From: Planctomycetota bacterium
GTDB taxonomy: Bacteria > Planctomycetota > UBA8108 > UBA1146
Length of the DNA stretch: 57,951 bases
NCBI GenBank assembly: GCA_012960845.1
Contig: DUAN01000228.1
Location: forward strand, 1 to 57,951
Reading direction: 5' to 3'
The notes beneath the pieces are model-generated. The model worked only from the letters and a program-made list of their open reading frames with translations, had not been told where the DNA came from and did not search any database. Each line of letters opens with the position of its first letter. Positions within the stretch are counted from its first letter, which is position 1. Both the position numbers and the translations under genes were made by a program. Below, in pieces: positions 17,841 to 27,039 of this stretch.

Positions 17841-18596
17841 CTAGAAACTGAAATCGATTCCGACGAATGCATTGAGTCCGCCGTAATCCAGATCTCCCGC
17901 GGAATCGCCATCGGTGTCGATATCAATCCTGACCTCACTGCTGGCAATGTCGTACTGAGCTTCAGCCAGCAAGGAGATCGCTCCGTCCCACATCTCCCAG
18001 CGCATCGAAGCGGAAGGCCTCACCAGCATGATAAACTGGTCCGAAACTGCGACCGTAGGAACACCACCCGTATTATCGAGAGCCACCTCGGCCAGAAAGG
18101 CATCGCTGGTGTGGGCCTGCGCCATCAGTCCACCGATTCCGATTCCATAGCGAAGGAGCGGCAAATTCCCTTCCTTGGAGAGAGGTACGTCCCAGTCGAA
18201 GCCGACCAGGAACTCCCGGCGATTCTGGCTCTCGATCGCACGCGCTCCCACTGAACGAATGTTGTCCAGGTTGGAGAAGTAATCGACAGTATTCTCACTG
18301 GCTGTCCTTGCAAAGGGTTGGCCTTCGACATTATCGATGGTGTCGAATTCGAAACCGAAGTGCATTCCGTACTCGTACTCGTAATTGACTTTCAAACCGA
18401 AGCCACTACCACCGCTGAAATGCTCGCTATTCGGGGTGAATCCACCGAATTTGAATTCGGTATGGATTTTGTCCTCGAACAGCATCGCTTCGCGTTCGTT
18501 GTAACCTGGAACAGCACAGCCGCTGGTGACCACTAGAACCAAAAGTACGACTGCCATCGCAAGATAGACCGGGTGAGTCTGTCGCCGTCTCTGCAT
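17841..18596 (-). CDS. Predicted outer-membrane beta-barrel lipoprotein
   Basis: 251 residues. Signal peptide with lipobox (VVTSGCAVPG). The mature part alternates aromatic and glycine residues (FKFGGFTP, YEYEYGMHFGFEF, RYGIGIGGLM), as in small outer-membrane barrels, and ends in GIDFSF with a C-terminal aromatic residue as in the barrel-assembly signal. A Ca-loop-like DIDTDGDSAGDLD precedes the end. Function unknown. ATG 18596 has GAAGGAG 7 bases upstream. Confidence 0.7.
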   Translation of the reverse strand: MQRRRQTHPVYLAMAVVLLVLVVTSGCAVPGYNEREAMLFEDKIHTEFKFGGFTPNSEHFSGGSGFGLKVNYEYEYGMHFGFEFDTIDNVEGQPFARTASENTVDYFSNLDNIRSVGARAIESQNRREFLVGFDWDVPLSKEGNLPLLRYGIGIGGLMAQAHTSDAFLAEVALDNTGGVPTVAVSDQFIMLVRPSASMRWEMWDGAISLLAEAQYDIASSEVRIDIDTDGDSAGDLDYGGLNAFVGIDFSF

Positions 18597-18910
18597 GCTT
18601 CATCTCCTTCTTTCACCATCGGGCAGTTCCTCGACGATCGTGAAGGAAATCGATTGATTCCTTCACAACGCTCCTGGGGGCCCGAAAAACCCCACAATCC
18701 CCACTCTTCTCCACGGGCTCATGTGGAGGGTGTTACCGACTGTGACCGGATGCTACCGATCAACCTCGCAGTCAGATCACACCGTGGAAGTTGGAAAGGT
18801 ACCCGCACTTCCCTCACCGATGCAAGGGGTGCCGTACGGCTTCATCCAAGGGAAACTCCAACCCGCAGAACCCGAGCCCGAACCGAGCAGATGTGCCGTT
18901 TCCAAGGAGT
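18597..18910. other. Spacer without a recognisable gene
   Basis: Lies between the stop of pcnB and the start of the barrel-like lipoprotein, both minus strand. The open frames through it continue from pcnB's antisense and lack coding character. The promoter of the lipoprotein gene should be here; no clear -35/-10 pair was found. Confidence 0.4.
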
Positions 18911-20314
18911 TCACCCCTCGGACGGGCCAGAGGATCTCCTTCGGGGGCGCCGACGGCGCCTTTTGGGTCGGTCGGAAGAAGGACCATCGGTGGTGGATGG
19001 GGTCGATGACGACCCTGGACCGTCCTGCCTTGCCCCCTGTGATCGACCCGGTCGGCGGCGCCGAACCCGTGGAGGAGGCAACTCCGCCTCGGGAAAACTG
19101 CGGGCCTGCTCCAGCAATTCTGCCCGTCCAGCCCCCGGTCCCAACAAGATGAAGAGTATTTCGATGGCATCTCGAGCCCAGGGGCTATTTTCGGCTTCTC
19201 CCGACCAGCGCCGCTGCTCGGTGCAGCGATGCGCCAAAGCGAGACTTCCCAGGCCTTTCCTGAGCCGCTCCTCGTCGCGCCGATACACCTTCAACTGGCG
19301 CAGCACGCTGGAGATCCCCTCTCGCACCGACTTGGGGAGATGAGTCGACGAGGACTTGCGGTGGATCAAGGTATCGAGGTGGGAGAGCAACTCCGGAGCG
19401 ATCAGAGCGGTGATTCCCATCGCCTGGTGCACTCGTTGCCCAGCAGCCACCAGACCATCGAGCCGATCCAGCGCAGCGAGCCACGGATCCAGGCCTTGCG
19501 AATCTTCCATCCAATCCGCGATGACCGGCATCAGCAGATCGAGGTATCCCAGTTGTTGCAGCGTCTGGAAGTAGTTACGAGCGTGGCCCGACCCCAGATC
19601 CTTGTAGAACTCTTCCAGCAATCGCGCTGGATTCGCCTTCAGGATCTGCCCCCGACAGCGCTCCATCGCCGCCACCGTTTCCCCGGAGAGTTGGAATCCA
19701 GTCCTTCCAGAGTGGCGAATCGCCCTCAGCATCCGCACCGGATCCTCGTGAAAGGATCGGTCCGGATCTCCGATCATCCGCACCACTCCATCGCGCAAAT
19801 CCTTCACCCCGCCGACATAATCGATGACGGTGAAGTTCGAGACATCATAGAACAGGCCGTTGATGGTCAGATCCCGGCGATGCGAATCCTCACCGGGCGT
19901 TCCGAAGACATTATCACGGTGAATCATTTCACCTTCGCGAACCACCTCATCCGCTTCCCCGGAGGAACGGAATGTAGCGACTTCGAGAATTTTGCCTCCC
20001 TGGTAATGGAGATGAGCGAGGCGGAATCTGCGACCGATCAGTCGGCAATTACGGAAGATCCGTTTGACCTTGCGAGGAGTGGCATCGGTGGCAATGTCGA
20101 AATCCTTGGGGGTCTTGCCGATCATCAGATCTCTGACAGCCCCACCGACCAGATAGGCGACATGCCCCTCTTCGATCAAGCGATAAAGTGCACGAAGTGC
20201 ATCTCGATCGATTTTGTTGCGGGAAATCCCATGATCTCCACGCTCGAGAATTCGCGGCTGAGGAATCACCCCAGAGTTGTCCTCGGACTCCGAATTCGTG
20301 CGCTTCTGCTCCAT
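18911..20314 (-). CDS. pcnB: Poly(A) polymerase / tRNA nucleotidyltransferase family protein
   Basis: Adds 3' adenines to RNA; it belongs to the class-II nucleotidyltransferases. Motifs are YLVGGAVRDLMIG, the metal-binding DFDIATDATPRKV, GRRFRLAHLHYQGG (the RRFRLxH form typical of bacterial poly(A) polymerase rather than CCA enzymes), RRDLTINGLFYD and DPVRMLRAIRHSGRTGF. The C-terminus is an Arg-rich tail (RPKRRRRRPRRRSS), as in PcnB, where it binds RNA. ATG 20314 has GAGG 8 bases upstream. The frame stays open to 20683, giving a possible Ser/Pro-rich N-terminal extension. Confidence 0.85.
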   Translation of the reverse strand: MEQKRTNSESEDNSGVIPQPRILERGDHGISRNKIDRDALRALYRLIEEGHVAYLVGGAVRDLMIGKTPKDFDIATDATPRKVKRIFRNCRLIGRRFRLAHLHYQGGKILEVATFRSSGEADEVVREGEMIHRDNVFGTPGEDSHRRDLTINGLFYDVSNFTVIDYVGGVKDLRDGVVRMIGDPDRSFHEDPVRMLRAIRHSGRTGFQLSGETVAAMERCRGQILKANPARLLEEFYKDLGSGHARNYFQTLQQLGYLDLLMPVIADWMEDSQGLDPWLAALDRLDGLVAAGQRVHQAMGITALIAPELLSHLDTLIHRKSSSTHLPKSVREGISSVLRQLKVYRRDEERLRKGLGSLALAHRCTEQRRWSGEAENSPWARDAIEILFILLGPGAGRAELLEQARSFPEAELPPPRVRRRRPGRSQGARQDGPGSSSTPSTTDGPSSDRPKRRRRRPRRRSSGPSEG

Positions 20315-21018
20315 CGAAAGGGCCTCGAGAGCCGCTCGGTCGAGGGTGGCTTCAGCGGGAAGTTCCGGTGTATCGGCGCGTCGGCTCTTCGGAGATTTTG
20401 AAAATTGTGAAGATCCTGTTTTTGCGTTCGCTGCACCACTGGGTTGAGGAATCGGATCCAACCCGGCCAGAAAATCATTTGCCGGTTCCGGTGAGGGAGT
20501 TTCGTTTGAATCCTCGGGATGCGATTGCTGCAACTGGGATCCATTCCACTTCAGTAGGACGAGGACGCCGCTTCGAATGGTCGATTCATCGATCACCGAT
20601 GGCAGGTCTCTCAATAACAGGTCTCCGATGGCAGGTCTCAGACTTCCCATCGCAAAGCACCGTTCGCTGGCGATGGAGCGCAATCCGGGTCGCGTCCGCG
20701 AATCCCTGGCTCTCCTTCGCCGATCGTGAGCCTCGATTGAGGATACATCAAGCAGCCCGAGGGGTCATCCAAACCCGCAGACTGAGGCCCGGAAACCGCA
20801 GCAATCCGTGACTGGCACGGTAGTGAGACTCAGGAGCGCCGTCGATTCCAGTGGTTGACTGAATCCTGCTGTTGGCAGAATCCAGCTGTTAGCCGGAGGA
20901 TAGTATCGGAGGATCCACGGTCCCAGCGTGTGCCCGCAGAGGACACAGATGACGCAGAAGGCAGGACGCAGGGCGCAGCAGGTAGGACGCAGCAGGCAGA
21001 AGTGTAGGACGCGGGAGG
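20315..21018. other. Spacer between lexA and pcnB with short repeats
   Basis: On the minus strand the first 370 bases are open in the pcnB frame (see pcnB). CCGATGGCAGGTCTC is directly repeated at 20596 and 20625. A run of AGGACGCAG-type repeats covers about 20962-21012, just beyond the lexA stop. No RNA gene or separate protein gene seen. Confidence 0.4.
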
Positions 21019-21687
21019 CTATTCAGCCCAGCGAGGGTATCGACGCACCACCCCCACCACGACGCCGCGGATCTCCAGTTGGTCGACGATGATCGGCTCC
21101 AATTCCTGATTGGCGGGCTGGAGGCGAAATTGCTTCTTTCCTCCCTCTCCTGAGTGATGGAAGAACTTCTTCAGGGTCGCCCCCTCGATCCCCTCCTGCT
21201 CGAGGATCGCCACCACCAGTTCACCATCGTCCGCCACTTCTCGACGCTCGACCAGCACCATGTCTCCGTCGTGAATTCCATCATCGATCATCGAGGTCCC
21301 GCGCACCCGCAGGGCGTAGTGGTCGCGCCCCATCGGTAACAAATCGGCCAGGTCGACTCGCTCCGGTGCTTCGACCGCCTCGATCGGTTCCCCGGCAGCA
21401 ATCCGTCCCAAAATCTCGACCGGAACTCGCTGTAGATCGCTTTGCTGCTCCTTGCTGCGAACCGGTTCATCGGCGAATTGAGGGTCAAGAATCTCGATCG
21501 ATCGGGCCTTGTACGGAACACTTTGGAGTGCTCCCTTACGCGCCAACTCCTTGATGTGTTCATGAATCGTCACCCGCGAAACATGAAAGTTCTCGGCCAT
21601 CTCCTCCAGCGTCGGAGAGAGTTGCCGATGGCGCCGAAACTGTTGCAAGAACTCCATGATTTCCAGTTGCTTGTTGGTGTAGTACAC
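21019..21687 (-). CDS. lexA: LexA SOS-response repressor
   Basis: 222 residues. The N-terminal winged helix (TLEEMAENFHVSRVTIHEHI) binds DNA; the C-terminal S24 protease-like domain allows RecA-stimulated self-cleavage. Visible are the Ala-Gly cleavage site in GRIAAGEPIE, the catalytic Ser in RGTSMIDDGI and the Lys in GATLKKFFHH. The GTG start at 21687 is preceded by GGAAGGGAAG. It lies downstream of the tail-anchored protein gene on the same strand, with about 100 bases between. No operator could be recognised with confidence. Confidence 0.93.
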   Translation of the reverse strand: MYYTNKQLEIMEFLQQFRRHRQLSPTLEEMAENFHVSRVTIHEHIKELARKGALQSVPYKARSIEILDPQFADEPVRSKEQQSDLQRVPVEILGRIAAGEPIEAVEAPERVDLADLLPMGRDHYALRVRGTSMIDDGIHDGDMVLVERREVADDGELVVAILEQEGIEGATLKKFFHHSGEGGKKQFRLQPANQELEPIIVDQLEIRGVVVGVVRRYPRWAE

Positions 21688-21790
21688 GGCTTACGCTTCC
21701 CTTCCGGTCTCCGTCGGACTGATTCCACCTCTGACTCTTCTCGCCAATGACATCTCTTGCAAAAGACCGCTGCTGCTCCAGATCAGCCCG

Positions 21791-22462
21791 CTAGAGCACA
21801 CAGAAGAACAGAAGTGCTGCCGCCGGAACTCCCATCGCCGCCAGAACCAGTTCGAATCGGGTCAGTCGATCGCCATCGATCTGCGTCTCATCATCTTTGA
21901 CCTGACGCTCCCCGATGAGAGAGACGATCGGCGACCAGATGTGCCGTCCTTCCCGGGGGTTCAGGGCGTCGGGCTGGAGCACGCTGGCACTACCCTGTTG
22001 CCTGGCACACTGCTGTGAACTGTCGGTAGCGGCAATCCCCCGGCGACGAGCACGCCTCCGGTCAACTGCGGCCCAGGCCTGGTGTGCGACGGACCAGAGA
22101 GACGGAAAGGTGGGAAGTTCCGGAGTGTTCGATACCCGTGTGTCGACCCGTGAATCGACCCGTGTATCGACCGATGAACCGTCTCCACGCGACAAGCGCG
22201 AGCCTGACCGCGCGCTTGAATGCCGATCAGAAGAGCCCGGACGCCGGGGGCCTCCCTCCGATTGCGCCGGATTGGATCCGGGCTGGAGAGGGAAGATCTC
22301 CAGCTGGCAATCGATTCGAGGGGCCCCACCCGGCGTTCCGGACATCAGGGTCTGCATCGTGTTCGATCTTGCGGTGGCGGTCGAGATGGTCACTTGTGAC
22401 GGCTGCTGCTGTAACGGCTGCTGCTGCTGTGACGACCGTGGCTGAGTCTTGTTCATCTGCAT
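21791..22462 (-). CDS. Tail-anchored, disordered protein of unknown function
   Basis: 223 residues from ATG 22462 (GGAG 6 bases upstream). The N-terminus is Gln-rich (SSQQQQPLQQQPSQ); the middle is Ser/Arg-rich and low in order, with a repeated VDTRVDSRVDTRV encoded by a 12-base DNA repeat. The C-terminus has one hydrophobic helix (FELVLAAMGVPAAALLFFCVL) that runs to the last residue, so the chain is probably a tail-anchored membrane protein facing the cytoplasm. No family recognised. It sits upstream of lexA on the same strand. Confidence 0.55.
   Translation of the reverse strand: MQMNKTQPRSSQQQQPLQQQPSQVTISTATARSNTMQTLMSGTPGGAPRIDCQLEIFPLQPGSNPAQSEGGPRRPGSSDRHSSARSGSRLSRGDGSSVDTRVDSRVDTRVSNTPELPTFPSLWSVAHQAWAAVDRRRARRRGIAATDSSQQCARQQGSASVLQPDALNPREGRHIWSPIVSLIGERQVKDDETQIDGDRLTRFELVLAAMGVPAAALLFFCVL
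22143..22178. repeat. 12-base in-frame tandem repeat, 3 copies
   Basis: TCGACCCGTGAA-type units at 22143, 22155 and 22167 encode the repeated V-D-T/S-R tetrapeptides of the tail-anchored protein. Confidence 0.8.
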
Positions 22463-22643
22463 TGTTGGCTCCAAATTTCGAGGATCGCAAGTCTCCAGCT
22501 TTGTCGGGGTCTCCAGTTCTCGTGCTGATCTACCCGAGTTGCCTGCTGGCGGTTTCACACTGTCGAAGTATCATGGGGTCGTTCCGATCTTCCGACTGTC
22601 GTACTACTCGCTGAAGCACCACTCGAAGCACGATTTCTGACGG

Positions 22644-22753
22644 TTCGAGTCTGCCGTGGTTCGAGTCTGCCGTGGTTCGAGTCTGCCGTGGTTCGAGTCT
22701 GCGACGTGCGGAAGCCTGTTTCTGCTGCTGGGGTTCTGCTGCTGGGGTTCTGG
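22644..22753. repeat. Two tandem repeats in the spacer before the TraB-like gene
   Basis: A 16-base unit TTCGAGTCTGCCGTGG has three perfect copies (22644, 22660, 22676) and a partial fourth. A 14-base unit TTCTGCTGCTGGGG has two copies (22720, 22734) and a partial third. They lie in the 417-base divergent spacer 22463-22879, which holds no gene. The first unit resembles a tRNA T-arm, but no tRNA can be folded. Confidence 0.9.
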
Positions 22754-22879
22754 TCCTTCCACTGCGGTCGGCAACCCAGCATTGTTAGGGAGATCTTCGC
22801 CGAACAAAACCCTAACATCAAGGGATTCCGGTGTGCCCCCGTTTTCAGCATAAACATTCGCTACTGAAGGAGTTAAGTC

Positions 22880-23854
22880 TTGCCAACTCGATCCTACGTG
22901 AAAAAAAGTTTGGGTGATGTTCGGGTTTCCTGGCTGTCGTGGCTGTTGCTCGGATTCACTTCTCTGGGTCCAACACCTCTCTTCGCAGCGGATCCGGTCG
23001 AGGACTTCCTCCGGTTCTTTCGTTCCGGTAGTAGCAGCGCCCAATTGCAGACCTCGGTGACCCGATATCGAAATCCTCAAACGGGACAGCTGGTGAGTCT
23101 GGTCGGTGCGGTGCACATCGGAGAAGCGAACTACTTCCAGCGGATTCAGCGCGAGCTGGACCAGCACGACCTGGTGCTCTACGAGATGGTCGGTGGCCCG
23201 GCACCCGGCTCGCCAGAATTCATCTCTGCAGAAGGTGACGATGAGTCGCCTCCTTCCAGTTCTCGCAAAAATAGCAGTCTCGGCTTCATCTCCACCTTGC
23301 AACAGGGGATGCAGGACCTCCTCCAGCTGGAGCACCAGATGAGCCAGATCGATTACACCCGTGGCAATCTGCGCCACGCAGATCTGACCTCACGTGCGTT
23401 CGACACGGCATTGAAGATCAATGGCCTGTTCCACATCAATCCCGAGGCGCTGTTCACCGGACTCGCTCCTGCGATGCTCGATGGCTTGGGCTTGCAGGCG
23501 GCCCTCTCTTCTCAGGATGATCAGACGGTCAATCGGGTGCGCTGGGTGATGGCCAAGACACTCGCCCATTCGGTGGGTCAGATGGCGCTGCTCGGGGTCA
23601 AAGATATCGAAAAACCGCAAGACCTGATCCTCGGCATCCGTAATGATCACCTGTGGCAGGTGTTTCGCGATTCGCTGCCGGAAGGGTGGCGAAGAATCGC
23701 CATCTTTTACGGAGCCGCACACCTGCCAGACATTCGCAGGAGATTACTGGAGCAAGGCTGGGTCGAGGAAGAATCGCTGTGGATTCCCGCCTGGATGATT
23801 CCAGTCGCAGATCCGCAACCCGTCGTCGAACTCGAACGACGAGCCCGTCTCTGA
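22880..23854 (+). CDS. TraB/GumN-like (Tiki superfamily) exported protein
   Basis: 324 residues with a signal peptide (LSWLLLGFTSLGPTPLFAA). The Tiki/TraB core motifs are VSLVGAVHIGEANYF near residue 75 and the C-terminal FYGAAHLPDIRRRLLEQGW, with a DLVLYEMVGGP strand between. Related proteins are metal-dependent proteases or haem-binding factors; activity here is not proven. TTG 22880 has AAGGAG 7 bases upstream. It is probably cotranscribed with the thiolase, whose start is 11 bases after its stop. A second Tiki-type protein (ChaN-like) lies at 4802-6391. Confidence 0.8.
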   Translation: MPTRSYVKKSLGDVRVSWLSWLLLGFTSLGPTPLFAADPVEDFLRFFRSGSSSAQLQTSVTRYRNPQTGQLVSLVGAVHIGEANYFQRIQRELDQHDLVLYEMVGGPAPGSPEFISAEGDDESPPSSSRKNSSLGFISTLQQGMQDLLQLEHQMSQIDYTRGNLRHADLTSRAFDTALKINGLFHINPEALFTGLAPAMLDGLGLQAALSSQDDQTVNRVRWVMAKTLAHSVGQMALLGVKDIEKPQDLILGIRNDHLWQVFRDSLPEGWRRIAIFYGAAHLPDIRRRLLEQGWVEEESLWIPAWMIPVADPQPVVELERRARL

Positions 23855-23865
23855 CAGGAGGCCAC

Positions 23866-25125
23866 TTGAAACCAGCACGCAGGGTCACCATCGCAGGGGG
23901 ATCCATCACCCCTTTCATCGGCAAGTTTCATCCGGATTTCATCTGGAAGAAGCACCCCGATTTTGGTCGCAAGGAAAATCCGACGCTGGAACAGCTACTC
24001 CACCGCGTCGCCCTTGGAGCGTGTGCCGATGTCGACATCGAACCGGCACTCATCGACCGTGGATACGTCGGCAACTTCGTCGGTGAGTTGTTCTCGAATC
24101 AGGGCCATCTCGGTGCGATGACTGCCGCCGCTTCTGACGGCTTTCTCCACACACCCTTTACCCGGGTCGAAGGAGCGTGTGCGTCGGGAGGGCTGGGCAT
24201 CGCCGCTGGCGTCGACGCGATCCAGGCTGGAGCGGATCTGGTGCTGGTGGTGGGAGCCGAGGTACAGACCACCCACAATGCCAAGGTCGGTGCGGATTTC
24301 CTCGCCCGTGCCTCGCACTATGAGAAGGAACGAGGCATCGACGAGTTCACCTTTCCGGCGATGTTTGCCCGAAGAACCATGGCCTACTGCCAGCGCCATG
24401 GGGTCACTCCCGATCAACTGGCACCGATCGTCGTCAAGGCCTACGCCAATGCCAACCGCAATCCCAATGCCCACATGAGGGCGGTCACCATGACCGAATC
24501 CCAGGCCGCGGGCTCCTCCGATAGTAATCCGTGCTTCCTCGCCAACCAGGAGTTGAATCCGTGGCTGCGGCTCAGCGACTGTTCGCAAGTCTCTGACGGA
24601 GCTTGCGCAGTGATCCTGTGCTCCGATGACGGTCTCGAAAAGCTCGGCCAGGGTGCCGACCGCGCAGTACAGATCAGCGCCTGTTCGGTCGCCTGTGGTC
24701 CACTCGGTGCCGTCGCCGACTACACCCAGATGGATGTGACGGCAGCCGCTGCCAGTCGCTGTTATTCCGCGACCGGTTGGGATGCCACGGACATCCAGAT
24801 CGCCGAGGTCCACGACTGCTTCAGTATCACCGAAGCGTTGATCTGTGAAGCGCTGGGATTTTGTCAGGAGGGAGAAGGGATGAAGATCGCCGCCGACGGA
24901 GTCACTTCTCTCGAGGGATCCCTTCCCATCAACAGCGGAGGCGGGCTGATGGCGTTTGGCCACCCCGTGGGTGCTACCGGAGTGAAGCAGATCTTCGAGA
25001 TCTACCGCCAGATGAACGGCCTTTGCGGCGACTACCAGGTCGCCACGGCTCCCGAGCGAGGACTCTGTGCCAACATGGGTGGAGACGACCGAACTTCCGT
25101 GGTCACGTTGCTCGAGAGGAAGTAG
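23866..25125 (+). CDS. Thiolase-family protein (SCP2-type acetyl-CoA acyltransferase)
   Basis: 419 residues. Thiolase fold with the acylated Cys in VEGACASGGLGIAAG (about residue 102), the EVHDCFSITE histidine motif and the C-terminal GLMAFGHPVGATG. The single-Cys, HDCF pattern resembles SCP2/SCPx thiolases, which act on branched or steroid-type acyl chains, rather than biosynthetic AtoB. TTG 23866 follows AGGAGG by 4-5 bases. A nitroreductase gene follows after 7 bases; the two probably share an mRNA and may act in one oxidation pathway. Confidence 0.88.
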   Translation: MKPARRVTIAGGSITPFIGKFHPDFIWKKHPDFGRKENPTLEQLLHRVALGACADVDIEPALIDRGYVGNFVGELFSNQGHLGAMTAAASDGFLHTPFTRVEGACASGGLGIAAGVDAIQAGADLVLVVGAEVQTTHNAKVGADFLARASHYEKERGIDEFTFPAMFARRTMAYCQRHGVTPDQLAPIVVKAYANANRNPNAHMRAVTMTESQAAGSSDSNPCFLANQELNPWLRLSDCSQVSDGACAVILCSDDGLEKLGQGADRAVQISACSVACGPLGAVADYTQMDVTAAAASRCYSATGWDATDIQIAEVHDCFSITEALICEALGFCQEGEGMKIAADGVTSLEGSLPINSGGGLMAFGHPVGATGVKQIFEIYRQMNGLCGDYQVATAPERGLCANMGGDDRTSVVTLLERK

Positions 25126-25132
25126 GAACCCG

Positions 25133-25795
25133 GTGCCAGACACCCACAGTCATCTGCCGCTCGATGTGGCCGCGGCCATCTCGGCGAGACGCTCGACCAA
25201 GGATTTCCGCTCGGATCCGATCGACCCCGAGATTCTCGACCAGATCCTCCACCTCAGCACCGAAGCTCCATCGTCGTGGAATCTTCAGCCGTGGCGCATC
25301 GTGGTGATCGATGAAGCGGATTCGCGAGCCCGCTTGCATCAGGCATGCTTCGGCCAGCGGCAGGTACTGGAAGCACCCGTCACCATCGTCTTCGCCATCG
25401 ACCAGGGCGCATGGGAAAAGGACATGGAGCCGATCATCGAGCAGGCGCAAGAGCGTGGAGCGTGGCCTCCGCAGTACTGCGATATCGCACGTCAGGCGAT
25501 TCCCGGCGGACAGAATGCACTGTCGGCGATGGGACGCCTGCGCGAGTACGCCATCAAGGATGCGATGATCGCCGCCACTCATTGCGTGCTGGCAGCGACC
25601 TCTCTGGGTCTCCAGACCACCTTCATGAACGGCTGGCGAGAAGACGCCGTCAAGGAAGTGATCGGCGCCAGCGACCGGGATGAGATCGGGATTGCCGTGC
25701 TGGTGGTGCTCGGTCATGCCGACGAAACACTGCCCCACCCGGGACGGGTCGATCGATCGGAGACGGTCCATCGCCAGAGGTTACCTCGGCCCTGA
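25133..25795 (+). CDS. Nitroreductase-family flavoprotein
   Basis: 220 residues, cytoplasmic FMN-dependent oxidoreductase. FMN-binding motifs are AISARRSTKDFRSDPID at the N-terminus, STEAPSSWNLQPWRIVVID, and a C-terminal VLVVLGHADE strand. The GTG start at 25133 has AGGA upstream. Substrate unknown; the position directly after a thiolase suggests an acyl or quinone-type substrate, but that is inference. Confidence 0.85.
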   Translation: MPDTHSHLPLDVAAAISARRSTKDFRSDPIDPEILDQILHLSTEAPSSWNLQPWRIVVIDEADSRARLHQACFGQRQVLEAPVTIVFAIDQGAWEKDMEPIIEQAQERGAWPPQYCDIARQAIPGGQNALSAMGRLREYAIKDAMIAATHCVLAATSLGLQTTFMNGWREDAVKEVIGASDRDEIGIAVLVVLGHADETLPHPGRVDRSETVHRQRLPRP

Positions 25796-25839
25796 CTCTC
25801 GACCGAAAACTAGACCGAAAGCTCAATGAGACCGCTGAG

Positions 25840-26937
25840 TTAGACCTGGCCCTCGGAACCGAGCGCGGCCTGGGAAACATCTCCTTCTCGATCGAAGTAA
25901 AATCCCACATCCGAGGACTCGATCCGGGTGGCGAAGACCAGCGATGCGATTCGATCCCGATCGGTAGCGCAGAGTCCAACAAATTTGACTCCGACCCCAC
26001 CTTCCGGATCATCTCCGATGGGAACTTCTTCCACCACCCGTCCGGTGATGTCCTTCGCTTCGAGGGAGGGAACCCCGCGAATCACCAGCAGATCACCCTT
26101 CTCCAGCTCGGCATCGGTATCGATCGCCAGACCACCGGTCCCCAGATCGACCAGTTGAGCCTGATGAAGCAACTCACGATCTGGATCGTGGTATCCATCC
26201 TTCCCCAGCGGAAGATGGAGAAATCGGATCGGAGCCTCGATGGGGATGCGCGCGAAACGACGCCGTTGCTCGACCCTGATTCGCTCAGGAGTCTCGAAGA
26301 AGAGGAACCATTCGCCCAGTTCTCTTTTCTCCTGCAAACGGGTCTCGAAGTGGAGCCCCCCCAGATCCTGGCGGAAGAAGACGACCGCGAGGTCATCTCC
26401 CGGCTGCCATGAAAGATCGGTCTGCGTCGGGTCGGAATGCTCGACGACGCGAACCGCGATGCTATGAGCATCGCAATGGATGGTGATGGTTCGTAACAGA
26501 ATTCCGTCAGGCCCCTGAACCAGCAACTCTTCTTCATCGAAGGGCAAGGACACCCCCTGAGAACTGGAACTGGGTACTTCCCAGCCGCGGCGAACCCGGA
26601 TCCGATCGAGCGCTCTTCTCATCTCGAGATCCCTCATCAAAGCTGGATTCTGCCCGAGAGCGAGACGAAGAGCATGCTCGAAGGCAACGCGTGAGTTGAG
26701 CAAGCGATCGGGCTCTTTCTCCGCCGAGAGTTCCAGCAATTTGACCAGGAGCCTGGTTTCGGGCCCCTCGATCCCGCGAGCGAGTAATCCATCGACGACC
26801 TTGGCGCTATCGAAGCGGGGAACCGTCCCCGTCTTCGATTCCCCAGGCACCGCCCGCTGAAGGCGACGCTTTTGCCACAGCAAGATCAGCAGCGAGAAGA
26901 CTGGAATCAGCCAAAGCCAGTCGAAATCGAGTGTCAT
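25840..26937 (-). CDS. Membrane-anchored PilZ-domain protein
   Basis: 365 residues with one N-terminal membrane helix (WLWLIPVFSLLILLW). A helical region (about 45-125) is followed by a YcgR-N-like beta domain and a PilZ domain near residues 235-340. The c-di-GMP motif is present: RRRFARIPI (RxxxR) and VDLGTGGLAI (D-x-G/S-x-G-G form). It probably senses cyclic di-GMP at the membrane. ATG 26937 has GAGG 7 bases upstream. The gene converges on the nitroreductase. Confidence 0.85.
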   Translation of the reverse strand: MTLDFDWLWLIPVFSLLILLWQKRRLQRAVPGESKTGTVPRFDSAKVVDGLLARGIEGPETRLLVKLLELSAEKEPDRLLNSRVAFEHALRLALGQNPALMRDLEMRRALDRIRVRRGWEVPSSSSQGVSLPFDEEELLVQGPDGILLRTITIHCDAHSIAVRVVEHSDPTQTDLSWQPGDDLAVVFFRQDLGGLHFETRLQEKRELGEWFLFFETPERIRVEQRRRFARIPIEAPIRFLHLPLGKDGYHDPDRELLHQAQLVDLGTGGLAIDTDAELEKGDLLVIRGVPSLEAKDITGRVVEEVPIGDDPEGGVGVKFVGLCATDRDRIASLVFATRIESSDVGFYFDREGDVSQAALGSEGQV

Positions 26938-27039
26938 CAAAGATCCTCATCCAGTTCAGCGGCACGGAACATTCCCATGCAACCACCATCGGCTCGATGA
27001 GGGCAAATCTTGAGGGGTAATACAGATCTTTGCGGTCCT

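Noticed and set aside
19229..20401. 390-codon plus-strand frame over pcnB
   Set aside because: pcnB has catalytic motifs on the minus strand; this frame has no conserved motif.
22644..22703. tRNA-like T-arm (GGTTCGAGTC) repeated
   Set aside because: Only the T-arm-like word is present; no acceptor, D-arm or anticodon arm can be paired around it, and it repeats every 16 bases.
23995..25143. 382-codon frame antisense to the thiolase
   Set aside because: The thiolase is well supported by its Cys, HDCF and GHPVGATG motifs; the antisense is a shadow.
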